This document shows positions 7,489 through 15,708 of a DNA stretch of 46,793 nt, in pieces. The stretch lies in assembly GCA_021202635.1 (NCBI GenBank), contig JAJQCQ010000088.1:1-46793 (forward strand), in the 5' to 3' direction. The stretch comes from Lachnospiraceae bacterium (GTDB lineage: Bacteria; Bacillota; Clostridia; Lachnospirales; Lachnospiraceae). The notes below the pieces were generated by a model. That model was not told where the DNA came from and did not search any database. It saw only the letters and a program-made list of their open reading frames with translations. The first letter of the stretch is position 1, and every line of letters starts with the position of its first letter. A program made the position numbers and the translations under genes.

Positions 7489-9036
7489 TCACTCTGCAAT
7501 AGCTACATCCGCCGTGATCCAGTAGTAATCCGCCGGTGTGCACTCCAGACCGCTTACCGTGTTCTTCGCAGCTATGTAAATGGTCGGGTAGCTGTAGAAC
7601 GCGCAGCAGGCGTCATCCATCAGGATCTGGGAAATCTCCCGTTCGATTTCCACACGCTCATCGGTATCAAATACATTCTCAAGGGACGTGATCAGCGCAT
7701 CCACTTCCTCATTCGCATAACCATACGCATTGTAAACCGCATCACTCTTGAAAAACTGCTGGAGGAATACGGCTGCGTCGCCGGAATGGAAGCCGCTGCT
7801 GTTAAAAATACAGATATCATAGCTGCCTTCCTGGATGGTTCCCGCCCAGAGATCCTGCACATAATTAATATTCATTTTTATGCCAAGCGTACTCGCTGAA
7901 TACTGGAGCGCTTCACAGATAATCGGCAGCTCCGCTCTTGTCGTATAGGAGTAAACCTCCAGAATCACCGGCGTACCATCCGCACGCTCAATGATCCCGT
8001 CTCCGTCAGTATCCACATATCCTGCCTCCGCGAGAAGCGCAGCTGCGTCTTCGATATCATAAGAATACGGATTTTCCAGATCGTTTACACCAAGCGCTTC
8101 AGAAGCAAATGGTGTATTTCCTGCCTGGAACATCCCGTTCAGCTGTACCTCACAGATCGTCTCCATATCCAGGCATTCCAGCAGAGCGATGCGCAGCGAT
8201 TTGTCGCTAAGAAGCCCGTTCTGATTCATCAGCCCCCAGTCCGTGCGAAGTCCGTTACACATTTCCAGAATATAATTGTCATCCTCCATATAAGCGGCCG
8301 CATCCGATGTGCTAAGGCCATAGCAGGCGTCCAGTTCTCCCGCCTGGAAGGAAAGATTCATAACCGATGGATCCTGGAACTGCAGGAATTCAATGGAATC
8401 CAGCTGCGGCTCTCCATCCCAGTAGTTCTCATTTTTCACTACGTTCAATGTCATAGAAATCTGGTCATTGCTCTCAATCACATACGGTCCGGTGCAGATT
8501 GGGCCTTCATCCGCCAGATTGGTCAGATCCACGGTCGTGTCAAAAATCACAAAAAACGGATCGGCAAGCATACCCGGAAGCGTCGGCGCGGGTTCTGTCG
8601 TCGTGATTGTCAGTGTCTGTCCATCCGCCGTCATAGAATCCAGTGAGAAAAAGTCCGCCGCACGCGCGGAATTGTCAAAATCATACTGGATCGACGCCAT
8701 CGCCAGCTCCGCCGTCAACTTTGTTCCGTTTGAGAAACAAACCTCGTCCTTAATCGTGAAAGTCCACGTCAGGCCATCCTCCGAAACAGTATAGTCGTCC
8801 TCGACCAGCCAACCGACCGTGTTCAGAGAAGAATCCAGCTTGGTCAGCGTCTCGCCAACACCCGCGCGCTCAATCATCCAGCCATCATATTCATTACTCG
8901 GGTCGAGGGAACTGTATGTCTGGGTCTGTCCGAATACCATATGCCCGGACGCCTGCGACACCAGTGTCGCTCCCGCAGTAAGCACTGTAATCAGCGCACT
9001 CGTTATAAGCAGCTTAGTAAACAATCTCTTTTTCAT
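7489..9036 (-). CDS. Peptide/nickel-type ABC transporter substrate-binding protein (SBP family 5)
   Basis: Extracellular solute-binding protein of about 515 residues, normal for family 5 (OppA/NikA-like). It has a signal peptide (MKKRLFTKLL then a hydrophobic run to VSQASG), the family segment LTWTFTIKDEVCFSNGTKLTAE, and C-terminal YGYANEEVDALI. Most Gram-positive members are lipoproteins, but no Cys lipobox is visible here, so anchoring is unclear. Start chosen at the ATG six bases after AGGAGG. It is first in the operon, 30 bases ahead of the permease. Family members bind peptides, metal chelates or opines; which one applies cannot be told. Confidence 0.88.
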   Translation of the reverse strand: MKKRLFTKLLITSALITVLTAGATLVSQASGHMVFGQTQTYSSLDPSNEYDGWMIERAGVGETLTKLDSSLNTVGWLVEDDYTVSEDGLTWTFTIKDEVCFSNGTKLTAELAMASIQYDFDNSARAADFFSLDSMTADGQTLTITTTEPAPTLPGMLADPFFVIFDTTVDLTNLADEGPICTGPYVIESNDQISMTLNVVKNENYWDGEPQLDSIEFLQFQDPSVMNLSFQAGELDACYGLSTSDAAAYMEDDNYILEMCNGLRTDWGLMNQNGLLSDKSLRIALLECLDMETICEVQLNGMFQAGNTPFASEALGVNDLENPYSYDIEDAAALLAEAGYVDTDGDGIIERADGTPVILEVYSYTTRAELPIICEALQYSASTLGIKMNINYVQDLWAGTIQEGSYDICIFNSSGFHSGDAAVFLQQFFKSDAVYNAYGYANEEVDALITSLENVFDTDERVEIEREISQILMDDACCAFYSYPTIYIAAKNTVSGLECTPADYYWITADVAIAE

Positions 9037-9147
9037 CCTTTGCCTCCTGTAGGGTTTGTACGTTTCATTCATTCTTACTAAACTTCATGCGCTTAGCCGT
9101 GCAGATATGGCACGAACCAAACTATTGATACACTTTCATAATAAATG

Positions 9148-9192
9148 ATTATAAACCCCATTTTCTTTGAAGCAAGCCCCACCGGGGGTTAT
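9148..9192 (-). promoter_or_regulatory. Transporter operon promoter with putative LysR-type operator
   Basis: Minus-strand TTGCTT, 16 bp, then TATAAT (9148-9153). The plus-strand 19-mer AAGCCCCACCGGGGGTTAT (9174-9192) abuts the -35 on its upstream side, the position expected for a LysR-type activator. The same element is found before the methyltransferase promoter. The LysR gene lies immediately upstream. Confidence 0.65.
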
Positions 9193-9236
9193 CCGGCTAT
9201 TCGAATTTGATATAGAGATCTATGTTTTATAGGAAT

Positions 9237-9269
9237 AGAAAAGCCAGCCCGTCTCAGACTGGTTTTTCT
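9237..9269 (-). terminator. Rho-independent terminator of the LysR gene
   Basis: Minus-strand hairpin with arms AGAAAAACCAG and CTGGCTTTTCT around an 11-base loop, ending in a T-rich arm. It overlaps the LysR stop codon and separates that gene from the downstream transporter promoter. Confidence 0.65.
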
Positions 9270-10198
9270 ATTCCCGCATCCAAAATCATCTTTACATAAT
9301 CCACAAACGCTGCCACACCTTCCGGAAGCACTTCCCCCCGGCGTTTTATGAAACCAAATATAATCTGATCTTCCTTTAACCCCGTCATCCGGCTCGCAGT
9401 CAGCTCCGACGGTTTTTCCTGCGTCAGCCAGGCAGCACTGATATTTGACAAATCACTTTGCTGCAATAGCCTTGTCATGATATATTCGCTGTTCGTTGTC
9501 ACTACGGTTTCCGCATTCTCCGTGGAATGTCCGCTTGCATCTATAATATCCCAATAATTGTCCGGGGAAAACTCATCCGGGAACCTCTGAACCAGACGCA
9601 AAGCAGACAATCCCGCATCCTGTTTTTGTATATTTTCAGAGTTATTCTTTTCCCCTGAAAAAAGCGCCACGTACGTTTCCGCCAGGGGAGTAAACTCCAG
9701 ATAATTCCGGCTCAGATAATACTCGAAAGCTGCCTTCTGATTTTTGATCACATACACGAATCCTGCGTCATCTTTTCTGTCTTCCACTCTCTGCACGATC
9801 TCGCGTGTTCCCGTCGTATAGATCTGATAATGCAAATCTTCCTCCTGATGTTCTGTGTAAAACGTCAGAAAAACATCCGCAAACCAGGAACTCGGATTAT
9901 TCGACATACGCAGCGTTTCTGTCGTCTGTTTTGCATGGATATCCTGTATTTTGTCCAGATTCTCCAGTATGTCTTTCGCATAGCGGTAAGCAGACTCCCC
10001 TTCCCTCGTCAGGGACATCCCCTTCGCATATCGGCTAAACAGCTGTACGCCAAGTGCTTCCTCCATCGTTTTAATCGCCTTGCTTACACTCGGCTGCGAC
10101 ATATGCAATACTTCGGCCGCTTTGGTAACCGAACCGGTCTGTGCGCAAGCCACAAGGCATTCAATCTGTTTTAAATCCACGAATCTTTTAAAATCCAT
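9254..10198 (-). CDS. LysR-family transcriptional regulator
   Basis: A 314-residue LysR-type regulator. The N-terminal winged helix (about residues 8-68) has the signature GSVTKAAEVLHMSQPSVSKAIKTMEEALG then LFSRYAKGMSLTREG. The rest is an effector-binding domain with weaker conservation (QIYTTGTREIVQRVE, FAFI-type end segment IIFGFIKRRG). It sits directly upstream of the transporter operon on the same strand, and the paired elements at 9174-9192 and 6313-6331 are good candidates for its binding sites. Ribosome binding is weak (GGAG about 12 bases upstream). Confidence 0.9.
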   Translation of the reverse strand: MDFKRFVDLKQIECLVACAQTGSVTKAAEVLHMSQPSVSKAIKTMEEALGVQLFSRYAKGMSLTREGESAYRYAKDILENLDKIQDIHAKQTTETLRMSNNPSSWFADVFLTFYTEHQEEDLHYQIYTTGTREIVQRVEDRKDDAGFVYVIKNQKAAFEYYLSRNYLEFTPLAETYVALFSGEKNNSENIQKQDAGLSALRLVQRFPDEFSPDNYWDIIDASGHSTENAETVVTTNSEYIMTRLLQQSDLSNISAAWLTQEKPSELTASRMTGLKEDQIIFGFIKRRGEVLPEGVAAFVDYVKMILDAGIEKPV

Positions 10199-10289
10199 TC
10201 TATAAATGATCTCCGGATAACCGTCTCGTTTGTCATCCGAAGCCTCCGTGATCTATCTGTACATTAAGAAGCATCATAGCATGGCAACG

Positions 10290-10324
10290 GGATACTTCCG
10301 TCGAAAATTTCGACAGAAGTATCC
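10290..10324. repeat. 35-bp near-perfect palindrome upstream of the LysR gene
   Basis: Arms GGATACTTC and GTCGAAA pair with their complements across an AAATTT centre, with one mismatch. No T-run follows on the minus strand, so it is a poor terminator for dapL. It ends 11 bp upstream of a TATGAT -10 (10273-10278) for the LysR gene, so an operator overlapping the -35 is the likelier role. Confidence 0.6.
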
Positions 10325-10342
10325 ATACGCTGTGCAACACTT

Positions 10343-11557
10343 TTACATCTTTTTGATCCGCTCCAGTGCGGCTACACTATTCTCATAAGTGCCGAACGCA
10401 GTCAGCCGGAAATACCCTTCTCCGCTTGGTCCAAAGCCGGATCCCGGTGTGCCGACGACGTTTGCCTTCTCCAGCAGGTAATCAAAGAACTCCCAGGATG
10501 TCATCCCATCCGGCGTCTTGAGCCAGATATACGGCGCGTTGACACCACCGGAAACGGTATAGCCCGCCTCCTGAAGGCCTTCTTTGATAACCTTCGCATT
10601 ATTCATGTAATAAGCCACCTGCTTCGCGAGCTGCACCTTGCCTTCCGGTGAATAGACGGCCTCACCCGCACGCTGCTGAATGTAGGGCGCTCCGTTGTAT
10701 TTCGTGCCGTGGCGGCGTGCCCAGAGGGAATGCAGCATCACATCACCGCACTTCAAATCCTTCGGGATAACGGTATACCCAAGCCGGGTGCCTGTAAAGC
10801 CCGCGTTCTTCGAGAACGATTTCAGTTCAATCGCGCAGGTACGCGCGCCCTCGCACTCGAAAATTGTGTGCGGCACATCCTCCTCTGAAATATAAGCCTC
10901 ATACGCAGCGTCATAGATAATGACCGCGCCAACCCGGTTCGCGTAATCCACCCACTCCTGCAGCTGCGCCTTTGTAATGGTCGCGCCGGTCGGGTTGTTC
11001 GGGAAACACAGATAGATGATGTCCGGGGTCTCCTTCGGAAGTTCCGGAGAGAAATTGTTTGCCTCGGTACACGGCATATAAATCACATCGCTCCACATCT
11101 CCGTTTTCGGATCATAGGTGCCGGTGCGGCCAGCCATTACGTTCGTATCGACATAAACCGGATAAACCGGGTCGCAGACAGCGATTTTATTGTCTACGCT
11201 GAAAATCTCCTGAATATTGCCGGAGTCGCACTTCGCTCCGTCGGAGACAAAAATCTCATCCGCCGCAATATCACAGCCGCGGTCCGCGTAATCATTTTTC
11301 GCGATCGCCGTACGCAGGAACTCATAGCCGAGATCCGGCGCGTAGCCATGGAAGGTCTCCGCCTTCCCCATCTCATCCACCGCGCCGTGCAGCGCGTCAA
11401 TGATGGCCGGGGCAAGCGGCTGCGTCACATCGCCGATGCCGAGGCGAATCACCGTTTTATCCGGGTTCGCCGCCTGGAAGGCGCTGACTTTCTTCGCAAT
11501 TGTCGAGAAAAGATAGCTGCCGGGAAGTTTTAAGTAGTTGTCATTGATCTTGAACAT
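10343..11557 (-). CDS. dapL: LL-diaminopimelate aminotransferase
   Basis: PLP-dependent class I/II aminotransferase of 404 residues. It converts tetrahydrodipicolinate directly to LL-diaminopimelate in lysine and cell wall synthesis, bypassing the acyl-intermediate route. Features: [17 protein letters not shown] start, [11 protein letters not shown] substrate loop, [26 protein letters not shown] and the PLP-lysine motif [15 protein letters not shown]. Ribosome binding site TAGGAGG before the ATG. It follows dapF by 34 bases, so the two successive pathway enzymes form one operon. Confidence 0.97.
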   Translation of the reverse strand: MFKINDNYLKLPGSYLFSTIAKKVSAFQAANPDKTVIRLGIGDVTQPLAPAIIDALHGAVDEMGKAETFHGYAPDLGYEFLRTAIAKNDYADRGCDIAADEIFVSDGAKCDSGNIQEIFSVDNKIAVCDPVYPVYVDTNVMAGRTGTYDPKTEMWSDVIYMPCTEANNFSPELPKETPDIIYLCFPNNPTGATITKAQLQEWVDYANRVGAVIIYDAAYEAYISEEDVPHTIFECEGARTCAIELKSFSKNAGFTGTRLGYTVIPKDLKCGDVMLHSLWARRHGTKYNGAPYIQQRAGEAVYSPEGKVQLAKQVAYYMNNAKVIKEGLQEAGYTVSGGVNAPYIWLKTPDGMTSWEFFDYLLEKANVVGTPGSGFGPSGEGYFRLTAFGTYENSVAALERIKKM

Positions 11558-11591
11558 AGTAGCCTCCTAAGTTTTATGCGTTTTATATTTT

Positions 11592-12509
11592 TTAGAGAAT
11601 TATTTCTCCCTCAAATACCGTTGTCGCCGGTCCGGTCATATAGACCGTATTCTGCTCCCGATCCCACGTAATCCGCAGATCTCCTCCGCGAAGCTTCACA
11701 GTCACCTCATTGTCCGTCCATTGATTTAAAATACAGGCCACCGCCACCGCGCAGGCGCCTGTGCCACAGGCCAGGGTCTCGCCGGAGCCGCGCTCCCAGA
11801 CGCGCATCTGTACTGTATGACGGTCAATCACCTTTATAAATTCTGTATTCACCCGATCCGGAAAAGCCGGATGCGTCTCAAAAAGCGGTCCGATCTTCTC
11901 AATTTCCAAGCCATCCACATCCTCAATCGGGACGATACAGTGCGGGTTTCCCATGGATACACAGGTGACGGCGTATATTTTAGAATCAACCAGCATTTCT
12001 CTGCTGATAATCGGCCTGGCAGCCATCCGTGTATCGTCTTCTGATGAAATAACAGAAAGCGGATGGAAAACCGAACTGTCCACCGGAATCTGCACAGGCT
12101 CCAGAATCGGAGCCCCCATATCCACACGAACCTGGCTGACCTTCCCCCGCGCATTCGCGCAATCCGGATCCTGCCTGGGCTGCTCTATCGTCAAATCCAG
12201 ATATTTGATCCCACTGGCAGTCTCCACGCTGATCTGCGTCTTTTCAGTCAGGCCATAATCATAAACATACTTTGCCACGCAGCGGATGCCATTGCCGCAC
12301 ATCGCGCCCAGAGAGCCATCCGCATTATACATCTCCATCTGAAAATCCGCCCTGTCAGACGGCTTAATCAGAATCAGGCCGTCTGAGCCGATCCCAAAAT
12401 GACGGTCACTGACCCGGATCGCCACTTCCGAGGGATGCTCGACGGTTTCCTGAAAGCAATTGACATACACGTAATCATTTCCAATGCCATGCATTTTCGT
12501 GAATCTCAT
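11592..12509 (-). CDS. dapF: Diaminopimelate epimerase
   Basis: Converts LL- to meso-diaminopimelate. Two catalytic cysteines are visible in MCGNGIRCVAKY (about residue 73) and LACGTGACAVAV (about 245). The N-terminus MRFTKMHGIGNDYVYVNCF is typical. At 305 residues it is slightly longer than the common 275-285, with an insertion around EQPRQDPDCANARGK. Ribosome binding site GGAGGATCGAA. It precedes dapL in the same operon and follows the DUF4258/YgiT-type pair by 50 bases. Confidence 0.97.
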   Translation of the reverse strand: MRFTKMHGIGNDYVYVNCFQETVEHPSEVAIRVSDRHFGIGSDGLILIKPSDRADFQMEMYNADGSLGAMCGNGIRCVAKYVYDYGLTEKTQISVETASGIKYLDLTIEQPRQDPDCANARGKVSQVRVDMGAPILEPVQIPVDSSVFHPLSVISSEDDTRMAARPIISREMLVDSKIYAVTCVSMGNPHCIVPIEDVDGLEIEKIGPLFETHPAFPDRVNTEFIKVIDRHTVQMRVWERGSGETLACGTGACAVAVACILNQWTDNEVTVKLRGGDLRITWDREQNTVYMTGPATTVFEGEIIL

Positions 12510-12559
12510 TTCGATCCTCCTGCCCTTGCCTGCAGCTTCTTCAAATAAATCCGCAGCCG

Positions 12560-12790
12560 CTAAGCTGCCTTTGCATAATCCATAATAAAAATCTTACTTG
12601 CAATCTTTTCCAGGCTTTCCAAAATGTCATCAATCTTTTCCAATACAGAAGCTGAAAACAATTCCTCTCCACATTGTTTGCATTTCAGACAAGGAACATT
12701 TTCAATAATCACATAACAACTACTCATCTGTGCAAAATATGTGGTAATTGCATTTTCCATTTCCCCATCCTTACAAATCAGACATTTCAT
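12560..12790 (-). CDS. YgiT-type zinc finger protein (MqsA N-terminal domain-like)
   Basis: A 76-residue protein with two CxxC knuckles (CLIC at residues 3-6, CKQC at 37-40) like the zinc-binding N-terminal domain of MqsA/YgiT antitoxins. The C-terminal helix-turn-helix of full MqsA is absent; instead there is a short helical tail. It follows the DUF4258 gene by five bases, the same toxin-then-antitoxin order as mqsRA, so it is probably the antitoxin half. A DNA-binding function is not supported. Confidence 0.75.
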   Translation of the reverse strand: MKCLICKDGEMENAITTYFAQMSSCYVIIENVPCLKCKQCGEELFSASVLEKIDDILESLEKIASKIFIMDYAKAA

Positions 12791-12795
12791 CTAAG

Positions 12796-13134
12796 TCACT
12801 CCTTCCTGATTTTTAAATCAGCATCCCATCTTTCCGGATCCGGAAAATAAGCAGTTATAATTCTGCTTCCTGTTCCTTCATCACTCATAACAACATGAAT
12901 CATACCCTGTCCTTCCGTTTCACCACATATAAGGCAGCTTGGAAACGGAAAATCATCCGGATATTGCTCTATTATTATGCCTGTCATCACAGCTTTTCTT
13001 ATATCTCTTGTCCTTATTCCTCTCTGACGACAGCGCTCTGAAGCATGTTGTGTCGCAAACACTTTATCCTGCTGATAATATGTCTGTAATTTTTCAATAG
13101 AAATCAATTCTCCCATCCTCCCCGCACTCATCAT
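12796..13134 (-). CDS. DUF4258 domain protein, putative toxin
   Basis: About 105-112 residues with the DUF4258 pattern: TQHASERCRQRGIRTRDIRKAVMTGIIIEQYPDD, then PSCLICGE and IHVVMSDEG (segments at residues 28-85). This family is related to RelE/MqsR-like folds and is commonly encoded next to YgiT-type zinc fingers. The start is uncertain: the first ATGs (13134, 13131) lack a good ribosome binding site, and GGGGAGG lies right against the later ATG at 13116. It starts 21 bases after the ANTAR gene, so it may be read from the glnA operon. Confidence 0.7.
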   Translation of the reverse strand: MMSAGRMGELISIEKLQTYYQQDKVFATQHASERCRQRGIRTRDIRKAVMTGIIIEQYPDDFPFPSCLICGETEGQGMIHVVMSDEGTGSRIITAYFPDPERWDADLKIRKE

Positions 13135-13155
13135 TCATTGCCAGAGCATTTTCTC

Positions 13156-13707
13156 CTACCGCATCAGAGCAAACAGCATCTGCGCAGTCTCTACCATATT
13201 AGTGCCGCTGTCCATGCTCGTCTTTTGCAGGTAATGATGCGCCTCCTCCTCTGTCATGCCATTGCGTTCCATCAGAAGGGATTTCGCCTCCTCGATCAGC
13301 TTTTTCTCCTCCTCGCTGCGCTGCGGCGCCATCGTACGCTTCCGGCATCTGCGCCGCTCCATCTGAGCGATCACAGTCTCCAGAGAATCCAGCAGGTCAT
13401 TGACGTGAAATGGCATGGTCACGCAGAGAACCCCATCGGTGACTCCTTCACTGGCTGCCCGCGCAGACGCGACAAGGAGCATTCCAAAGGAAGACGGCAT
13501 ATCCTCAAAAAGCTCAGAATAAACCATATCCGCAAACTTGTAGCCGCAGACGATGACGCCGGAGCCGAGACGATCCGCTGCCGAGAGTGCCTGCGCGCCG
13601 CTCGTACAGACCGCACGTACGCCATATCCGCTGCGGATCAGCAGATTCCGGACACTTTTCGCGTCTTCCGGTTTGGGAAATACTACCACTATATTTACAT
13701 TCGTCAT
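13156..13707 (-). CDS. ANTAR-domain antitermination regulator with degenerate receiver
   Basis: A 183-residue protein with an N-terminal receiver-like domain and a C-terminal ANTAR RNA-binding domain (about 125-183; KKLIEEAKSLLMERNGMTEEEAHHYLQK). In the receiver the phospho-Asp position reads VIVCGYKF, with no Asp, and the conserved Lys-Pro motif is VTMPF, with no Lys, so ordinary phosphorylation is unlikely. ANTAR proteins bind paired RNA hairpins to prevent termination, and in Clostridia they accompany nitrogen genes. It follows glnA by 39 bases and probably acts on the glnA leader, but by ligand or protein binding rather than phosphate. Confidence 0.85.
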   Translation of the reverse strand: MTNVNIVVVFPKPEDAKSVRNLLIRSGYGVRAVCTSGAQALSAADRLGSGVIVCGYKFADMVYSELFEDMPSSFGMLLVASARAASEGVTDGVLCVTMPFHVNDLLDSLETVIAQMERRRCRKRTMAPQRSEEEKKLIEEAKSLLMERNGMTEEEAHHYLQKTSMDSGTNMVETAQMLFALMR

Positions 13708-13746
13708 GTGTATCCTCCTGCCATGGTAATAGGATTGACAGAGGCA

Positions 13747-15078
13747 TCAGACTCTCGCAAGATAGCGCTTCAGCTCCCACTCACTCACACTTGCCTGGTA
13801 TTCTTCCCACTCTTCTTTTTTCGCCTTCGTATAACGCTTTGTCACGTGCTCCCCGAGGACACTGCAGATGAATGCGTCCGTCTCCAGCGCTTCCACCGCT
13901 TCCAGCAGAGTAACCGGCAGGCGTTCCACTCCTCTTGCTCTCAGATCATCCGCAGTCAGTGCATGGAGATTCTCATCTATGCTCTCCGGCGGGGTAATCT
14001 GATTGCGGATACCATCCAGCCCGGCCGCCATGCAGACCGCAAGCGCCAGATAAGGATTGCTCGCGCCGTCCGGACTTCTCAGTTCAATGCGTTTCGTGCC
14101 ATTCCCCATGATCGGAATGCGGATCAGCGGGATCCGGTTCTTCGCGGACCAGGCCACATGAACCGGCGCCTCAAACCCCGGCACCAGCCGCTTATAGGAA
14201 TTCACAATCGGATTCGTCACCGCAGTCACCGCGCGGATATGCTTCAGCAGGCCGCCGATGAACCAGCGCCCTTCCTGACTCAGGTGAATTGGATCCGTCT
14301 CGTCATAAAAAACATTTCTCCCCTCATGTGTCAGAGACATATTGATATGCATCCCGGAACCATTCACCCCCGCAATCGGCTTCGGCATAAAGGACGCGTG
14401 CAGACCATGCCGCTTGGCAACCGTCTTCACCGCAAGGCGGAAGGTCATAATGCCGTCCGCAGAGCGCAGCGCCTCATCATAGCGCAGATCAATCTCATGC
14501 TGCGCCGGAGCGGCCTCATGATGGGAGGATTCCACCACATATCCCATCTCCTCCATGGTCAGAATCATATCTCTCCTGGCATTCTCCCCCAGGTCAATCG
14601 GCGCGATATCAAAATAACCTGCCTGCTCATGCGTCACCGTCGTCGGCCGTCCCTCATCATCCGTATGGAACAGGAAAAACTCACACTCCGGTCCCACCTC
14701 CAGGGTATAACCCATCTGCGCCGCTTCGGCAATCACCTTCTTCAGAATATACCGCGGGTCTCCGCCAAAGGGCGTCCCGTCCGCGTAGCAGATATCGCAG
14801 AGGAAGCGCGCCACCTTGCCATTCTGCGGCCTCCACGGAAAAATCAGGAATGTATCCAAATCCGGGTGCAGGCACAGATCCGACCGCTCAATCCGCGTAA
14901 ATCCCTCAATGGAAGCACCGTCAAAAGTTACTTTATTCGCCAGCACACGGTCGAGCTGATTTACCGTCACCGCAACATTCTTCAATGTGCCGAACATATC
15001 CGTAAACTGCAGCCGGATAAACTGCACATCCTCTTCCTCCACAATTCTGTATATGTCTTCTCTGGTATATTTACTCAT
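13747..15078 (-). CDS. glnA: Glutamine synthetase, type I
   Basis: ATP-dependent synthesis of glutamine from glutamate and ammonium. The 443-residue length fits the type I-alpha group of Firmicutes, which lacks the adenylylation loop. Visible motifs: DGASIEGF, LEVGPECEFFLF (metal-binding Glu), FDIAPIDLGENARRD, HHEAAPAQHEID, the ATP-binding KPIAGVNGSGMHINMS and RLVPGFEAPVHVAWS. Start at ATG 15078 after GAGGAGAATTCAGAT. The frame stays open upstream through the leader to the transcription start, which is odd. Preceded by a strong promoter and a structured leader; followed by an ANTAR regulator. Confidence 0.97.
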   Translation of the reverse strand: MSKYTREDIYRIVEEEDVQFIRLQFTDMFGTLKNVAVTVNQLDRVLANKVTFDGASIEGFTRIERSDLCLHPDLDTFLIFPWRPQNGKVARFLCDICYADGTPFGGDPRYILKKVIAEAAQMGYTLEVGPECEFFLFHTDDEGRPTTVTHEQAGYFDIAPIDLGENARRDMILTMEEMGYVVESSHHEAAPAQHEIDLRYDEALRSADGIMTFRLAVKTVAKRHGLHASFMPKPIAGVNGSGMHINMSLTHEGRNVFYDETDPIHLSQEGRWFIGGLLKHIRAVTAVTNPIVNSYKRLVPGFEAPVHVAWSAKNRIPLIRIPIMGNGTKRIELRSPDGASNPYLALAVCMAAGLDGIRNQITPPESIDENLHALTADDLRARGVERLPVTLLEAVEALETDAFICSVLGEHVTKRYTKAKKEEWEEYQASVSEWELKRYLARV

Positions 15079-15249
15079 ATCTGAATTCTCCTCTTTACAA
15101 GCGTAACTGTTGAGAACAGCAAGCCGCAGGTCTACGCTTCGCTTAGCGCCACCTGCTACACATAACGCGTCATATATCTGTGGCTGTTCTGAACCGTTAT
15201 AACAAAGAAAGACGCCCCACCAAAAGGAAGAACGCCTTTGTCCAACCAT
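15079..15249 (-). ncRNA. Structured 5' leader of glnA (candidate ANTAR target)
   Basis: About 170 bases between the predicted transcription start and glnA. The first hairpin (15202-15241) begins ACAAAGGCG and closes CGTCTTTCTTTGT. The second is a branched element closed by GAACAGC/GCTGTTC (15114-15120 with 15183-15189). Its inner stem GCAGGT/ACCTGC (15126-15131 with 15151-15156) is topped by a stem with a six-base loop AAGCGA. Hexaloop hairpins are the ANTAR binding site, but the usual A1/G4 loop pattern is not clearly met and no T-run terminator follows. The folding was done by eye. Confidence 0.55.
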
Positions 15250-15255
15250 ACTGAG

Positions 15256-15284
15256 ATGATAGCAGTATGAATTTTTTTTGTCAA
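15256..15284 (-). promoter_or_regulatory. glnA promoter (sigma-A type)
   Basis: Minus-strand TTGACA (15279-15284), 17-bp spacer, TATCAT (15256-15261). The expected transcription start is near 15249. Confidence 0.8.
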
Positions 15285-15317
15285 TTGTTTTCTCTCGCTT
15301 CCCGGTTCCTTTCCGCG

Positions 15318-15569
15318 TTATGCGCAAAGACCGAGCTCCTCGTTTGTGACGAGGAGCTCATCCATGTGTACCCGCAGCGCCCTGCTTAAGATCAGCAGGT
15401 TGTCCAGACTGGGCACGGACTTCCCGGACATCCACTTATAAATAGCCTGCGGATTTTCAAAACCCATCAGGTGCTGAATGTCGTGGACACTGTATCCGTT
15501 TTGACGGATCAATGAGCGAATGCGATTCCCGGTTTCCGGTTGCTGAATTGAAATATACATTGTTTCCAT
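15318..15569 (-). CDS. Small XRE-family helix-turn-helix regulator
   Basis: About 83 residues from the ATG preceded by AAAGGAGAGCGTAAG; the frame is open to 15620 but upstream starts lack a good ribosome binding site. The helix-turn-helix covers residues about 20-75: IRSLIRQNGYSVHDIQHLMG, then IYKWMSGKSVPSLDNLLILS. Such stand-alone domains often control neighbouring genes. It ends 34 bases upstream of the glnA -35 element, on the same strand. Its target is unknown. Confidence 0.8.
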   Translation of the reverse strand: METMYISIQQPETGNRIRSLIRQNGYSVHDIQHLMGFENPQAIYKWMSGKSVPSLDNLLILSRALRVHMDELLVTNEELGLCA

Positions 15570-15708
15570 CTTACGCTCTCCTTTTCCTTCTGCCATGAGT
15601 TTCCCATCGCCGCCTTCCAATCCCGGCGAGCGGGCGCCTGTCTTTGTACACTTTGTATCCTCACCCTGGCCACACAGCAGATGCGCGGTCAGGATGAGAA
15701 GTCCGGCA

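Noticed and set aside
13138-15084. 648-codon open frame on the plus strand opposite glnA and the ANTAR gene
   Set aside because: The minus strand encodes complete conserved proteins here; the plus-strand product is His/Arg-rich without motifs, and this is the usual antisense artefact of biased codon use.
15078-15327. Extension of glutamine synthetase to 526 residues
   Set aside because: A strong ribosome binding site and the conserved N-terminus place the start at 15078; the promoter lies inside the extension. Kept only as a low-interest observation on the leader frame.
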